From Nitrospirillum amazonense (GTDB lineage Bacteria; Pseudomonadota; Alphaproteobacteria; Azospirillales; Azospirillaceae), in assembly GCF_007828035.1 (NCBI RefSeq), contig NZ_VITV01000007.1, positions 124,001-188,000 on the forward strand: a stretch of 64,000 bases of DNA, in the 5' to 3' direction. The notes under the pieces were generated by a model. The model saw nothing but the letters and a program-made list of their open reading frames with translations, made no database searches and was not told the origin of the DNA. Within the stretch, counting starts at the first letter, position 1; each line of letters begins with the position of its first letter. Position numbers and translations under genes: made by a program. Of the stretch, positions 17,292 through 26,818 are shown piece after piece.

Positions 17292-18371
17292 ATGACCGTT
17301 CAATTGGATCGCGCCGCTGCGGCGGAACGGCACAAGATCCGGCCGACGCTGCACCTGCTGCCGGCCACGCCGCGCACCGTGCATTGGGGCTATTTCACCC
17401 CCGACCAGGCGCCGGCCCTGACGGTCAAGAGCGGCGACATCATCCAGGCGGAGGCCATCACCCACCATGCCGGCGACGCCCCGGACCTGATGATGGACGA
17501 GGCGGTGGCCCGCATCTTCAAGGAAATCCCGGAGGCCGACCGCAACCCCGGCGTCCACATCATGACCGGCCCCATCCATGTCGAAGGCGCCAGGCCCGGC
17601 GATATGCTGGAGGTCCACTACCTGAAGATGACGCCCCGCACCCGCTACGGTTCCAACCTGGCGGCCAACTGGGGCCATCTGTTCAAGGAGATGGGGGAGA
17701 AGGAGCGGGTGACGATCTATGAGATCGACGCCATGAGCCAGCAAGCCCACGCCCTCTACGCCTATGACTTTCCCGGCCGCTATGACGTGCCGGGCAAGAT
17801 CACCAACTGCCCGGAATGCGACCGTCAGAAGGCACTGCCCGGCGTGCGCGTGCCGGTGCGCCCGCACCTGGGCACGGCCGGCGTGGCACCGAACGTGGCC
17901 GGACGGGTCAGCACCATCCCGCCCGGCCTGCACGGCGGCAATATCGACAACTGGCGCATCGGCGCCGGCGCCACGATGTACTATCCCGTCCAGGTCGACG
18001 GCGCGCTGTTCTCCATCGGCGACCCGCACGTCTCACAGGGCGATGGCGAGTTGAGCGGCACCGCCATCGAGGCATCCCTGAACGTCATGTTCCAGGTCTT
18101 CCTGCGCAAGGACTTCCGCTTCCCCTCCCCGCTGCTGGAAACGCCGGACTGCTGGATCGTGCACGGCTTCGACCCCGACCTGAACGTGGCCATGCGCAAC
18201 GCCTCGGTCGACATGCTGAAGCTGCTGACCGAGGAGCAGAACCTGAGCCGCGACGACGCCTATTCACTGATGAGCATCGCGGCGGACTTCGGCGTCACCC
18301 AGGTGGTGGACGGGACCCAGGGCATCCATGTGCGCATCCCCCGCGGCGTGTTCCCGCCGCGCGAGGACTGA
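17292..18371 (+). CDS. Acetamidase/formamidase family protein
   Basis: The 359-aa protein belongs to the FmdA_AmdA family, which hydrolyses formamide or short amides to ammonia and the acid. Visible family segments are HWGYFTPDQAPALTVKSGD near residue 32, EAITHHAGD, VHIMTGPIHVEGARPGDML near 92, and FSIGDPHVSQGDGELSGTA near 240. AGGGGGA precedes the ATG at 17292 by three to four bases; an in-frame ATG at 17271 is less likely. It is the first gene of the plus-strand arm and could remove a small amide released by the other enzymes (inference). Confidence 0.85.
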   Translation: MTVQLDRAAAAERHKIRPTLHLLPATPRTVHWGYFTPDQAPALTVKSGDIIQAEAITHHAGDAPDLMMDEAVARIFKEIPEADRNPGVHIMTGPIHVEGARPGDMLEVHYLKMTPRTRYGSNLAANWGHLFKEMGEKERVTIYEIDAMSQQAHALYAYDFPGRYDVPGKITNCPECDRQKALPGVRVPVRPHLGTAGVAPNVAGRVSTIPPGLHGGNIDNWRIGAGATMYYPVQVDGALFSIGDPHVSQGDGELSGTAIEASLNVMFQVFLRKDFRFPSPLLETPDCWIVHGFDPDLNVAMRNASVDMLKLLTEEQNLSRDDAYSLMSIAADFGVTQVVDGTQGIHVRIPRGVFPPRED

Positions 18372-18419
18372 GGCCGCGACGATCAGACAAACAAGGGGCA
18401 TGGCGTGGGGGTTCAAACG

Positions 18420-19607
18420 ATGAAGCACTCTTTCCTGAATGACGCCTTTTTCAGCGGCCTGGACAGTTCGGCCCTGGGCGTGGAGGCGGCGGAGACCTTG
18501 CCGCCGCTGTGCTACACCGACCGCGAATTCTATGAGTTCGAGAAAGAGGCGCTGTTCAATCACGAATGGCTGTGCGTGGGACGGGAATCGTGGGTGAAGG
18601 AGACGGGCGACTACTTCACCACCAGCATCATCGATGAACCCATCGTGGTGGCGCGTGGCCGGGACGGCGTGATCCGCGCCATGTCCAGCGTCTGCCAGCA
18701 CCGCGCCATGCTGGTGGCGGAGGGGCAAGGCAACACCCGCGCCTTCCTGTGCCCCTACCACCACTGGTCCTACGGGCTGGACGGCCAGCTGATCGGCGCG
18801 CCGGCCATGGAGAAGACCTGCAATTTCGACAAGAAGGACATCAAGCTTCCCCAGTTCAAGGTCGAGGTCTGGCACGGCTTCATCTTCGTCAACTTCGACC
18901 TGGATGCCCCCGCCCTGGCTCCCCGGCTGGCGGCGCTGGAGGGGGTGATGGCGCCCTATTCCATGGCGACACTGAACGGCCCGGCCCCGGACCGGGACAT
19001 CAAGTTCCCCTGGAACTGGAAGGTGATGTTCGAGAACAACAACGACGGCTATCACGCCAACCGCCTGCATGGTGGCGCCCTGCATGACTTCGTGCCCTCG
19101 CGCCTGGCCGCCTTCCCCGATGACCTGCCGGCCGACACGGCGGGCTATTACCGCACCAACGGCACCCTACACGCCGACGCCAGCTTCAACCCCACGCAGA
19201 AGGCCATCCTGCCGGTCTTCCCCGCGCTGGGGGAGGCGGAGCGCAACCGCATGCTGTTCGTCAACGTGCCGCCCACCCTGTCCCTGGTCATCACCAGCGA
19301 CATGATCATCTATCTGATCCTGCGGGCGGATGGGGCGGAGACGCACCTGATGGACCAGGGCTATCTGGTGGCGCCGGGCGCGCTGGAGGACCCGCTGTTC
19401 GACGACAAGCTGGCGATGAACAAGCATTCCACCGCCGCCATCATCGCCCAGGATCTGCATGTGGATGAGATGGTGCAGGTGGGCCTGCGCTCCCGCCACG
19501 CCATCCGCGGCCGCTATTCCTGGCAGGAACAGGCGCAGCGGGAATTCAACGGCTGGCTGGTGCGGCGCTACCAGGACACCTGGGCCCGCGTGAAACCCAC
19601 CGCCTGA
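18420..19607 (+). CDS. Rieske non-heme iron oxygenase, alpha subunit
   Basis: The 395-aa protein has the Rieske [2Fe-2S] ligands in CQHRAMLV and CPYHHWSYGLDG (C-x-H, 17 residues, C-x2-H) near residues 86-108 and the mononuclear iron site in ENNNDGYHANRLHG near 205 (His, His, with a later acidic ligand). Such enzymes hydroxylate or demethylate aromatic compounds. No small beta subunit gene follows, so it is probably a homo-oligomeric type. The electron donor is likely the reductase at 20560. The ATG at 18420 follows GGGGG by eight bases; a GTG at 18405 is an alternative. Confidence 0.9.
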   Translation: MKHSFLNDAFFSGLDSSALGVEAAETLPPLCYTDREFYEFEKEALFNHEWLCVGRESWVKETGDYFTTSIIDEPIVVARGRDGVIRAMSSVCQHRAMLVAEGQGNTRAFLCPYHHWSYGLDGQLIGAPAMEKTCNFDKKDIKLPQFKVEVWHGFIFVNFDLDAPALAPRLAALEGVMAPYSMATLNGPAPDRDIKFPWNWKVMFENNNDGYHANRLHGGALHDFVPSRLAAFPDDLPADTAGYYRTNGTLHADASFNPTQKAILPVFPALGEAERNRMLFVNVPPTLSLVITSDMIIYLILRADGAETHLMDQGYLVAPGALEDPLFDDKLAMNKHSTAAIIAQDLHVDEMVQVGLRSRHAIRGRYSWQEQAQREFNGWLVRRYQDTWARVKPTA

Positions 19608-19620
19608 GCCTGATAAAGCG

Positions 19621-19736
19621 CGGCACGAGGTCCATCTCGTGCCGCTAGGCTGCGACCGCAGCCGCCGGAACCTTTCGGGCAGCGTAGCGGACCGAAAGGT
19701 GGGGATAAGGCAAGCCGGCGGATGCCGGCGCCCGCC
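19621..19736 (+). repeat. Cluster of four intergenic hairpins
   Basis: Between the Rieske and DODA genes are consecutive inverted repeats: CGGCACGAG / CTCGTGCCG (19621-19644), GGCTGCG / CGCAGCC (19648-19663), ACCTTTCGG / CCGAAAGGT (about 19672-19702) and GCCGGC / GCCGGC (about 19713-19728). None is followed by a T-run, so they look more like a structured mRNA spacer or a mobile palindromic repeat than a terminator. Confidence 0.55.
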
Positions 19737-19753
19737 GCCTGAGGGACTAAAAA

Positions 19754-20545
19754 ATGACCACTAACCGCCTACCCACCATCTTCTTCGGCCATGGCAGTCC
19801 CATGAACGCCCTGGAGGACAACGTTTGCACGCGGGAATGGACCAGGATCGGGGGGCTGCTGGGTGCGCCCAAGGCCATCCTGGTCATCTCCGCCCACTGG
19901 TACACACGGGGCACGGCGGTGACGGCCATGGAACGGCCGCCCACCATCCATGATTTCGGCGCCTTCCCCCAGGCCCTGTTCGACGTGCGGTATCCCGCAC
20001 CGGGCAGCCCGGAACTGGCCAAGCGCGTGGCGGAGGTGCTGGCGCCCCTGCCCGTGATCCAGGACCAAAAGTGGGGCCTGGACCACGGCACCTGGTCGGT
20101 GCTGGTGAAGGCCTTCCCCAAGGCTGACATTCCGGTGGTGCAGCTGAGCATGGACGGGACCCAGCCGGCCGCCCACCATTTCGAGGTGGGACGGCGGCTG
20201 GCGGCCCTGCGTGACGAGGGCGTGCTGATCGTCGGCACCGGCAATGTCGTCCACAACCTGGGACGCATGAACTGGGACCCCAGCACCCCGCCCTATCCCT
20301 GGGCGGCCCGCTTCAACGACCTGGTGAAGCAGTGCATCGCCAGCGACACGCCCCAGCCCATGATCGACTTCCAGAAGGCCGGGCCGGACGCCGCCGCCAG
20401 CATCCCGTCACCGGATCATTTCCTGCCCTTCCTCTATGTGCTGGGCACCCGCCAGCCGGGCGACGCCGTGACCCTGGTCAACGACCGGGTGGAACATGGA
20501 TCGCTCAGCATGCTGACCGTCGCCTTTGGCGACCTGGCCGCCTGA
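19754..20545 (+). CDS. ygiD: DODA-type class III extradiol ring-cleavage dioxygenase (YgiD-like)
   Basis: The 263-aa protein is of the 4,5-DOPA extradiol dioxygenase family. Motifs include IFFGHGSPMNAL near residue 9 (metal His), ILVISAHWYTRGTAV near 42, LDHGTWSVLVKAFP near 112 and GTGNVVHNLGRMNWD near 158, which provide the metal-binding histidines. The family opens catechol-type rings. Here it sits between a Rieske oxygenase and its reductase, so it may open the ring hydroxylated by the Rieske enzyme (inference). The ribosome site GAGGG precedes the ATG. Confidence 0.85.
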   Translation: MTTNRLPTIFFGHGSPMNALEDNVCTREWTRIGGLLGAPKAILVISAHWYTRGTAVTAMERPPTIHDFGAFPQALFDVRYPAPGSPELAKRVAEVLAPLPVIQDQKWGLDHGTWSVLVKAFPKADIPVVQLSMDGTQPAAHHFEVGRRLAALRDEGVLIVGTGNVVHNLGRMNWDPSTPPYPWAARFNDLVKQCIASDTPQPMIDFQKAGPDAAASIPSPDHFLPFLYVLGTRQPGDAVTLVNDRVEHGSLSMLTVAFGDLAA

Positions 20546-20559
20546 CAGGGTATGGGACG

Positions 20560-21540
20560 ATGAACGGCGCTGATGACTGGTTCCCCGTGCGCGTCACCGC
20601 CAAGGTGCGGGACGGGGGCGATGTCTTCCTGTTCGACCTGGCCGACCTGGCGGGCGCCCCCCTGCCCGCCTTCCAGCCCGGCGCGCACATTGATGTGGCA
20701 GTGGGTGGGGCGGTGGACGGCCCCGGCCTGACGCGCCAGTATTCCCTGTACAGCGCGCCGGCCGATACCCGCCGCTACGGCATCGCCGTGCAGCGGGAGG
20801 CCGAGGGACGCGGCGGATCGCGCACCCTGTGCGACATGGTCGCGGCGGGCGATACCGTGCGCATCCGCCGGCCCCGCGCTCTGTTTACCCTGGCGGCGGA
20901 TGCAACGTCGCATGTCATGATCGCCGGCGGCATCGGCATCACGCCCCTGCTGTCCATGGCGTCGCACCTGGCGGGGGAAGGCGGCGTCACGCTGCACTAC
21001 CTGGTGCGCCGGCGCGACCGCGCCGCCTTGCTGGACGCCGCCCGCCAGGCGGTGGGACCGGATAACCTGCACCTGCACGTGACGGCGGAAACGGGGCGGC
21101 CCGATCTGGCCCGGCTGATCGGATCGCCAGCGCCGGGCCGCCATCTCTACCTCTGCGGCCCCGCCCCGCTGCTGGACGCGGCGACCGCCGCCGCCGGAGG
21201 CCTGGGCTGGCCGGAAAGCCATGTCCATCTGGAACGCTTCGCCGCTGATGCCGTGGCGAACGCCGGCGCCAACCGCCCTTTCCTGCTGCGCCTGCGTTCC
21301 ACCGGTGCCGTCATCCCCGTCATGGCGGACCAGACGGCGGCCGAGGCCCTGGCCGGCGCCAATGTGGAACTGCCCATTTCGTGCGCCGAGGGGGTGTGCG
21401 GCGCCTGCATCACCGGTGTGCTGGACGGCACGCCGGAGCATCGCGACTGCGTCCTGACGGAGGCGGAGCATAAGGCGAACCGCCTGTTCACCCCCTGCTG
21501 CTCCCGCGCGGTCAGCGAGATGCTGGTGGTGGACCTTTAG
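20560..21540 (+). CDS. Phthalate-dioxygenase-reductase-like ferredoxin reductase (VanB/PDR type)
   Basis: The 326-aa protein has three domains: FMN-binding (RQYSLYSAP near residue 62), NAD-binding (IAGGIGITPLLSM near 123 and LYLCGPAPLLDA near 190) and a C-terminal plant-type [2Fe-2S] ferredoxin with CAEGVCGACITGVLDG near 270 and the last Cys in HRDCVLTE. It passes electrons from NADH to a Rieske oxygenase, most likely the one at 18420. The start codon lies 14 bases after the DODA stop, so one transcript is likely. Confidence 0.9.
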   Translation: MNGADDWFPVRVTAKVRDGGDVFLFDLADLAGAPLPAFQPGAHIDVAVGGAVDGPGLTRQYSLYSAPADTRRYGIAVQREAEGRGGSRTLCDMVAAGDTVRIRRPRALFTLAADATSHVMIAGGIGITPLLSMASHLAGEGGVTLHYLVRRRDRAALLDAARQAVGPDNLHLHVTAETGRPDLARLIGSPAPGRHLYLCGPAPLLDAATAAAGGLGWPESHVHLERFAADAVANAGANRPFLLRLRSTGAVIPVMADQTAAEALAGANVELPISCAEGVCGACITGVLDGTPEHRDCVLTEAEHKANRLFTPCCSRAVSEMLVVDL

Positions 21541-21574
21541 GGCCCCAGCCTGGACCCCAACGCCGCAAGGTCCA

Positions 21575-21609
21575 ACGGCGCCCCGCAGGTGGGGCGCCGT
21601 CGCCGTTTA
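21575..21609 (+). terminator. Terminator-like hairpin
   Basis: The stem ACGGCGCCCC / GGGGCGCCGT has a six-base loop and is followed by CGCCGTTTAT. It lies between the convergent reductase and AraC-type genes. The T-run is short, so efficiency is uncertain. Confidence 0.55.
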
Positions 21610-21619
21610 TGGGCCGGCC

Positions 21620-22645
21620 CTATTCCGCGAACTGACGGGCGGCAGTACCCTCCGTGCCCGCGCCAGGCGGCACCTGGAAATCGCCGTTGTCGTTATCAGC
21701 CAAGCCCGCCGACTGGCGATAGGCGCGCGGGGTGGTGCCATAACGGTCGCGGAAGGCCCGGCTGAAGTGCGCCGCCTCGTTGAAACCCCAGCGGAAGCAG
21801 ATTTGGGAGATCCCCAGATGGGCGAAGGTGGGATTGATCAAATCATGCCGGCAGCGTTCCAGCCGGCGGTTGCGAACATAGCCGCTGAAGGTCTGGTCGA
21901 CCTCCTTGAACAGCTTTTGCAGGTAGCGGGCGGAGCCACCATATTCGTTGGCCACGTCCTCCAGCGTCAGGTCGGGATCGCTGAGCCGCGTCTCAATGAT
22001 CTGGCAGATGCGCTGCAGCGCCATGGAGCGGATGCCGGCCGACCCGCGCGCCGTCTGCACCTGCGGATTGTCGGCCAGGGCCGTCATCAGGAACTCCGAC
22101 AGCGCCATGTCAATGGGTCGCAGCGGACCTTCGGTCAACGTGCCGAATGTTTCTGCCAAAGCCTTGAGCATTCCCGAAAGCACGTGCCCAATTCCTGACC
22201 GCCCCGGCAAATGCAAAACACCGAAAGATAGCGGCGTTATCAATCGAGGGTTGACCGCCGACTTGGGAATGAGAGCGTAAAGGACCTGGAATTTGGTGCT
22301 GAAGGACAACGAGGCGGGGATTCCCGTCTGGCCATAGATGATATCCTGCGGCGCCAGTTCCAGTTTACCACCCGGATGAGTCAAGGTGGCGCTTCCCTCG
22401 ATCAAGACAATCAGCCAGACGGCGTCCACCTTCTTCATCAGGCGGCCGGATATTTCCTGCGGCGAGGAAGTGATGCGGGCGAATTCGATACCAAGAGGTG
22501 ACTTGAGGCAAAACAATTTGGCGAAGAAGTCTTCGTCTTCCGGCAAATGGTCCAGTGGAAGCTTCAGTTTCTCCAGCGCATCGCGCCATACGTCGCGACG
22601 CTGCTCAACGGGGAACTGATCGGTGATCAAGTGCCATGCGGTCAT
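21620..22645 (-). CDS. AraC-family transcriptional regulator
   Basis: The 341-aa protein has an N-terminal AraC-binding-like domain (about residues 1-190; ITSSPQEISGRLMKKVDAVW) and a C-terminal double helix-turn-helix (about 215-315), with LTLEDVANEYGGSARYLQKLF as first helix pair and ISQICFRWGFNEAAHFSRAF as the second, most conserved one. It resembles FeaR-like regulators of aromatic or amine catabolism. Its position next to the oxygenase arm suggests it controls the 7.6-21.5 kb block (inference). Confidence 0.8.
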   Translation of the reverse strand: MTAWHLITDQFPVEQRRDVWRDALEKLKLPLDHLPEDEDFFAKLFCLKSPLGIEFARITSSPQEISGRLMKKVDAVWLIVLIEGSATLTHPGGKLELAPQDIIYGQTGIPASLSFSTKFQVLYALIPKSAVNPRLITPLSFGVLHLPGRSGIGHVLSGMLKALAETFGTLTEGPLRPIDMALSEFLMTALADNPQVQTARGSAGIRSMALQRICQIIETRLSDPDLTLEDVANEYGGSARYLQKLFKEVDQTFSGYVRNRRLERCRHDLINPTFAHLGISQICFRWGFNEAAHFSRAFRDRYGTTPRAYRQSAGLADNDNGDFQVPPGAGTEGTAARQFAE

Positions 22646-22802
22646 CGGAACCCTCGCGCCCCCGTGTTGTCAGGCGACAGGCCGCCCCTGATAGGCGGCC
22701 GCGACTACCGGATTAAGCGCAACATCCATACCGTTAAGAATCAAAATCATTTAGCCGACAGGCGACCGCAAGCGCCAGGCACCGGTCCGGCAAGCCGTTG
22801 GC

Positions 22803-23759
22803 TCACGCATCGGCGATCGGGGATGCCAACGGGTCCGGCGGTTCCAGCGAGGCGGTGTCGGCGACCGGCCATTCCGCCATCAGCCGCCGTCGCCAGACGC
22901 GCGGCGCCTCACCGCTCTGCTTGTTGAAAAAGCGGGAGAAATAGGCCGGATCCTCGAAGCCCAGCTCATAGGCCACGGCGGCGATGGTCTGGCCACTGTA
23001 AAGGATCAGGCGCTTGGCCTCGGTCATGAGCCGGTCCTGGATCAGGCCGATGGCGGGCCGCCCGGTGACTGCCAGGCAGGCCGCGCGCAGGGTGGACGAG
23101 GAGGTGCGCAGCTCCGTCAGGTAAGCGTCCAGCGGCCGGTGGCTGCGGTAGTGCCGCTCCACCAGGGCGCGGAAGGCCGCCACCAGCGCCACCTGGCCGG
23201 AACGGCCGCCGGATGCCGCGCCCGTCACCTCGGCCGGCCCCGCCACCCGCAACAGGGCGGCCAACAGCAGCAGCATATGCCCCTCCGCCGCCGCGCGGTG
23301 GCCGGCACCCTGGCCGCGCATTTCATGCAGGATGCCATCGGCGGCGGTCAGCACGCCGGCGAAGGCCTGCCCCTGCCCCGCCATATCCAGGCAGGCGGGT
23401 TCCCGCGCCAGGACGGCAAAGGCGGGATCGCGCTGGGCCAGGCCGCGCAGGATGCGGTCCGACAGGGTGACGACCCAGCCTATGGTGCCGCGGGCGAAGG
23501 CGAAGCCGTGCACCACGCCGGCCGGCACCAGGATCAGGGTAGGCCCGTCGAAGGTCCAGGTGCGCTGGTCCGCCTGCACCCGCCCCCCGCCCTCGCGGAT
23601 GGCCAGGAACTGCACCAGATCCCCATGCTGGTGCGGGCGGATGCGCCAGTCCACCAGGCTGCTGCGATCCTCGATCAGCTCCACATGCAGGAAGCGGTCC
23701 TCGGCCGTGGCCGGCGCCTCGCCATACAGCGAGAAGACAGGAATGTCCGGTCGGCTCAT
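22803..23759 (-). CDS. pobR: AraC-family regulator, probable PobR
   Basis: The 318-aa protein has a cupin-like sensor region (RIRPHQHGDLVQFLAI near residue 40 and LVPAGVVHGFAF near 78) and a C-terminal AraC helix-turn-helix with TIAAVAYELGFEDPAYFSRFF near 272. It is divergent from pobA, the arrangement of AraC-type PobR regulators that activate pobA with 4-hydroxybenzoate. The name rests on that context plus general architecture. The ATG at 23759 is preferred over an upstream TTG. Confidence 0.75.
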   Translation of the reverse strand: MSRPDIPVFSLYGEAPATAEDRFLHVELIEDRSSLVDWRIRPHQHGDLVQFLAIREGGGRVQADQRTWTFDGPTLILVPAGVVHGFAFARGTIGWVVTLSDRILRGLAQRDPAFAVLAREPACLDMAGQGQAFAGVLTAADGILHEMRGQGAGHRAAAEGHMLLLLAALLRVAGPAEVTGAASGGRSGQVALVAAFRALVERHYRSHRPLDAYLTELRTSSSTLRAACLAVTGRPAIGLIQDRLMTEAKRLILYSGQTIAAVAYELGFEDPAYFSRFFNKQSGEAPRVWRRRLMAEWPVADTASLEPPDPLASPIADA

Positions 23760-25212
<1,453 letters not shown>

Positions 25213-25235
25213 CCCCCGCGATATGACCCACCCGA

Positions 25236-25265
25236 CGCGGCGGCCACCCGGCCGTCGCGTTGTTC
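25236..25265 (+). terminator. Probable pobA terminator
   Basis: A GC-rich stem CGCGGCGGCC / GGCCGTCGCG with one mismatch and a four-base loop is followed by TTGTTCTT. Its end touches the -35 region of the marR-type promoter. Confidence 0.5.
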
Positions 25266-25296
25266 TTGACTCATAGCGTTGATATCAACGTAAATA
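25266..25296 (+). promoter_or_regulatory. Promoter with embedded palindromic MarR operator
   Basis: A TTGACT -35 element (25266-25271) and an AT-rich -10 (GTAAAT or TAAATA, 25290-25296) flank the perfect 14-bp palindrome CGTTGATATCAACG (25277-25290). Its place inside the promoter spacer just ahead of the regulator start at 25301 indicates autorepression. Transcription would start very near the ATG, so the message may be almost leaderless. Confidence 0.7.
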
Positions 25297-25300
25297 GGTC

Positions 25301-25804
25301 ATGTCCAAGACGCTCGACATCGCCGCCACGGCCCTGGGCGCCACGATGCCCGACGCCACCGTGCCCTATGCCACCACGCTGCATGTGCGCGACCATTGCC
25401 TGTGCCTGCATCTGCAGCGCGCCGCCCGCCGGGTGGCCCGGCGGTTTGACGAGGCCCTGCGCCCGGTGGGCCTGACCAACGGCCAGTTCTCGCTGCTCAT
25501 GTCGCTCAACCGGCCGATGCCCGCCCGCCTGGGCCCGGTGGCCGAGGTGCTGGCGGTGGACCGCACCACCCTGACGGCGGCGTTGAAGCCGCTGGAGCGG
25601 GACGGCCTGCTGACCGTCACCGTGGATCCGGAGGACAGGCGCGGCCGCGTGCTGGCCCTGACCCCTGCCGGGCGCGACCGGCTGGCGGCGGCCTTGCCCA
25701 TCTGGCGCACGACCCATGCGGAGGTCGAGGGCTGGCTGGGCGCCGGCGATACCGGTCAACCGGGCCCCGACCGCCTGCGGGCGGACCTGGCCGCCCTTTC
25801 CTGA
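25301..25804 (+). CDS. MarR-family transcriptional regulator
   Basis: The 167-aa protein has the winged helix-turn-helix of MarR: LTNGQFSLLMSLNRP, the recognition region LAVDRTTLTAALKPLERDGL near residue 83 and the wing TVDPEDRRGRVLALTPAGR. No obvious redox Cys pair is placed as in OhrR, although CLCLH near residue 34 contains two Cys. A palindrome in its own promoter supports autoregulation. The next gene (DUF899) begins 31 bases later and is the likely target. Confidence 0.85.
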   Translation: MSKTLDIAATALGATMPDATVPYATTLHVRDHCLCLHLQRAARRVARRFDEALRPVGLTNGQFSLLMSLNRPMPARLGPVAEVLAVDRTTLTAALKPLERDGLLTVTVDPEDRRGRVLALTPAGRDRLAAALPIWRTTHAEVEGWLGAGDTGQPGPDRLRADLAALS

Positions 25805-25835
25805 ACGGCAAAAACCGACGGAGGAGTTCGTGACC

Positions 25836-26552
25836 ATGGATGCCCCCACTCTGATACCGGCCGACCAGTTGGCCCGCGACAATCCTGTGCGCTTCCCCAA
25901 CGAAAGCGCCGAGTACCGCGCTGCCCGCACCGCCCTGCTGGCGGAGGAGATCGAGCTGCGCCGCCATCTGGAACGGGTGGCGGCGCAGCGCCGCGCCCTG
26001 CCACCCGGCGGCCCGGTCACCGGCGATTACCGCTTCGTGGGCGAGGATGGTGCCACCACCGACTTCGCCGGCCTGTTCGGGACCAAGGACACCCTGGTGC
26101 TCTACAGCTACATGTTCGGCCCCCAACGCCAACGCCCTTGCCCCATGTGCACCAACCTGCTGGGCGGTTGGGAGGGCAACGCCGCCGACATCGGCCAACA
26201 GGTGTCGCTGGCCGTCATCGCCCGCTCACCCATCGACAAGCTGCTGGCCTGGAAGCGGGAGCGCGGCTGGCGCCACCTGCGGCTCTACAGCGACGCCGAC
26301 GGCGCCTACTCCCGCGACTATTTCGGTGTGCTGCCCGACGGATCGGAGGTCCCGGCGCTGAACGTCTTCACCCGGCGCGACGGCACCATCCGCCACTTCT
26401 GGTCGGGTGAGATGACCGGTGCCACCGCGGATCCCGGCCAGGATCCGCGCGGCGCGCCCGACCCGGCGCCGTTGTGGATGGTACTGGATTGCACACCCGG
26501 CGGCCGGCCGCCACACTGGTATCCCAAGCTGGATTACACGCCTCACGGGTAA
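25836..26552 (+). CDS. DUF899 family thioredoxin-like protein
   Basis: The 238-aa protein has the family features of DUF899: an N-terminal helical part with EIELRRHLERVAAQRRALPPGG, a thioredoxin-like core with FGTKDTLVLYSYMFGP, a CPMCTNLLGGWEG motif near residue 106 and HWYPKLDYTPHG at the end. The two-Cys CPMC resembles a redox motif, but no activity is established that I know of. GGAGGAG precedes the ATG at 25836; a GTG two codons earlier is possible. It is probably co-transcribed with the marR-type gene. Confidence 0.8.
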   Translation: MDAPTLIPADQLARDNPVRFPNESAEYRAARTALLAEEIELRRHLERVAAQRRALPPGGPVTGDYRFVGEDGATTDFAGLFGTKDTLVLYSYMFGPQRQRPCPMCTNLLGGWEGNAADIGQQVSLAVIARSPIDKLLAWKRERGWRHLRLYSDADGAYSRDYFGVLPDGSEVPALNVFTRRDGTIRHFWSGEMTGATADPGQDPRGAPDPAPLWMVLDCTPGGRPPHWYPKLDYTPHG

Positions 26553-26641
26553 TTCGGCTGATACCGGAAGGACGGGTGCATTGGCGAACACACGGCGGGT
26601 TCTACTTCAACATCCTCCCGCCCCCAGCCGATGTCTGCCCC

Positions 26642-26761
26642 ATGTCCCGTCCCCTCCGCCACGCCGCCACCGGCCTGTTGCTGGCCTTGGTGCTGACCCA
26701 ATGCGCCCTGACCGCGGTAGTGCGGAACGAGCCGCCGCACCTTGCGCAGAAGGCACGATGA
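26642..26761 (+). CDS. Possible small membrane or lipoprotein peptide
   Basis: A 39-aa frame begins MSRPLRHAATGLLLALVLTQC, a basic start followed by a hydrophobic stretch with a Cys. The residue before Cys is Gln, which is not the usual lipobox Gly/Ala/Ser. No clear ribosome site precedes it. It occupies part of the 266-base gap between the DUF899 and pentapeptide genes and could be chance. Confidence 0.25.
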   Translation: MSRPLRHAATGLLLALVLTQCALTAVVRNEPPHLAQKAR

Positions 26762-26818
26762 CGACAGCCCCGCCCACGTTATCGTAAAGCCCTCCCCGTG
26801 GTTGACGAGGCTGGCCGG

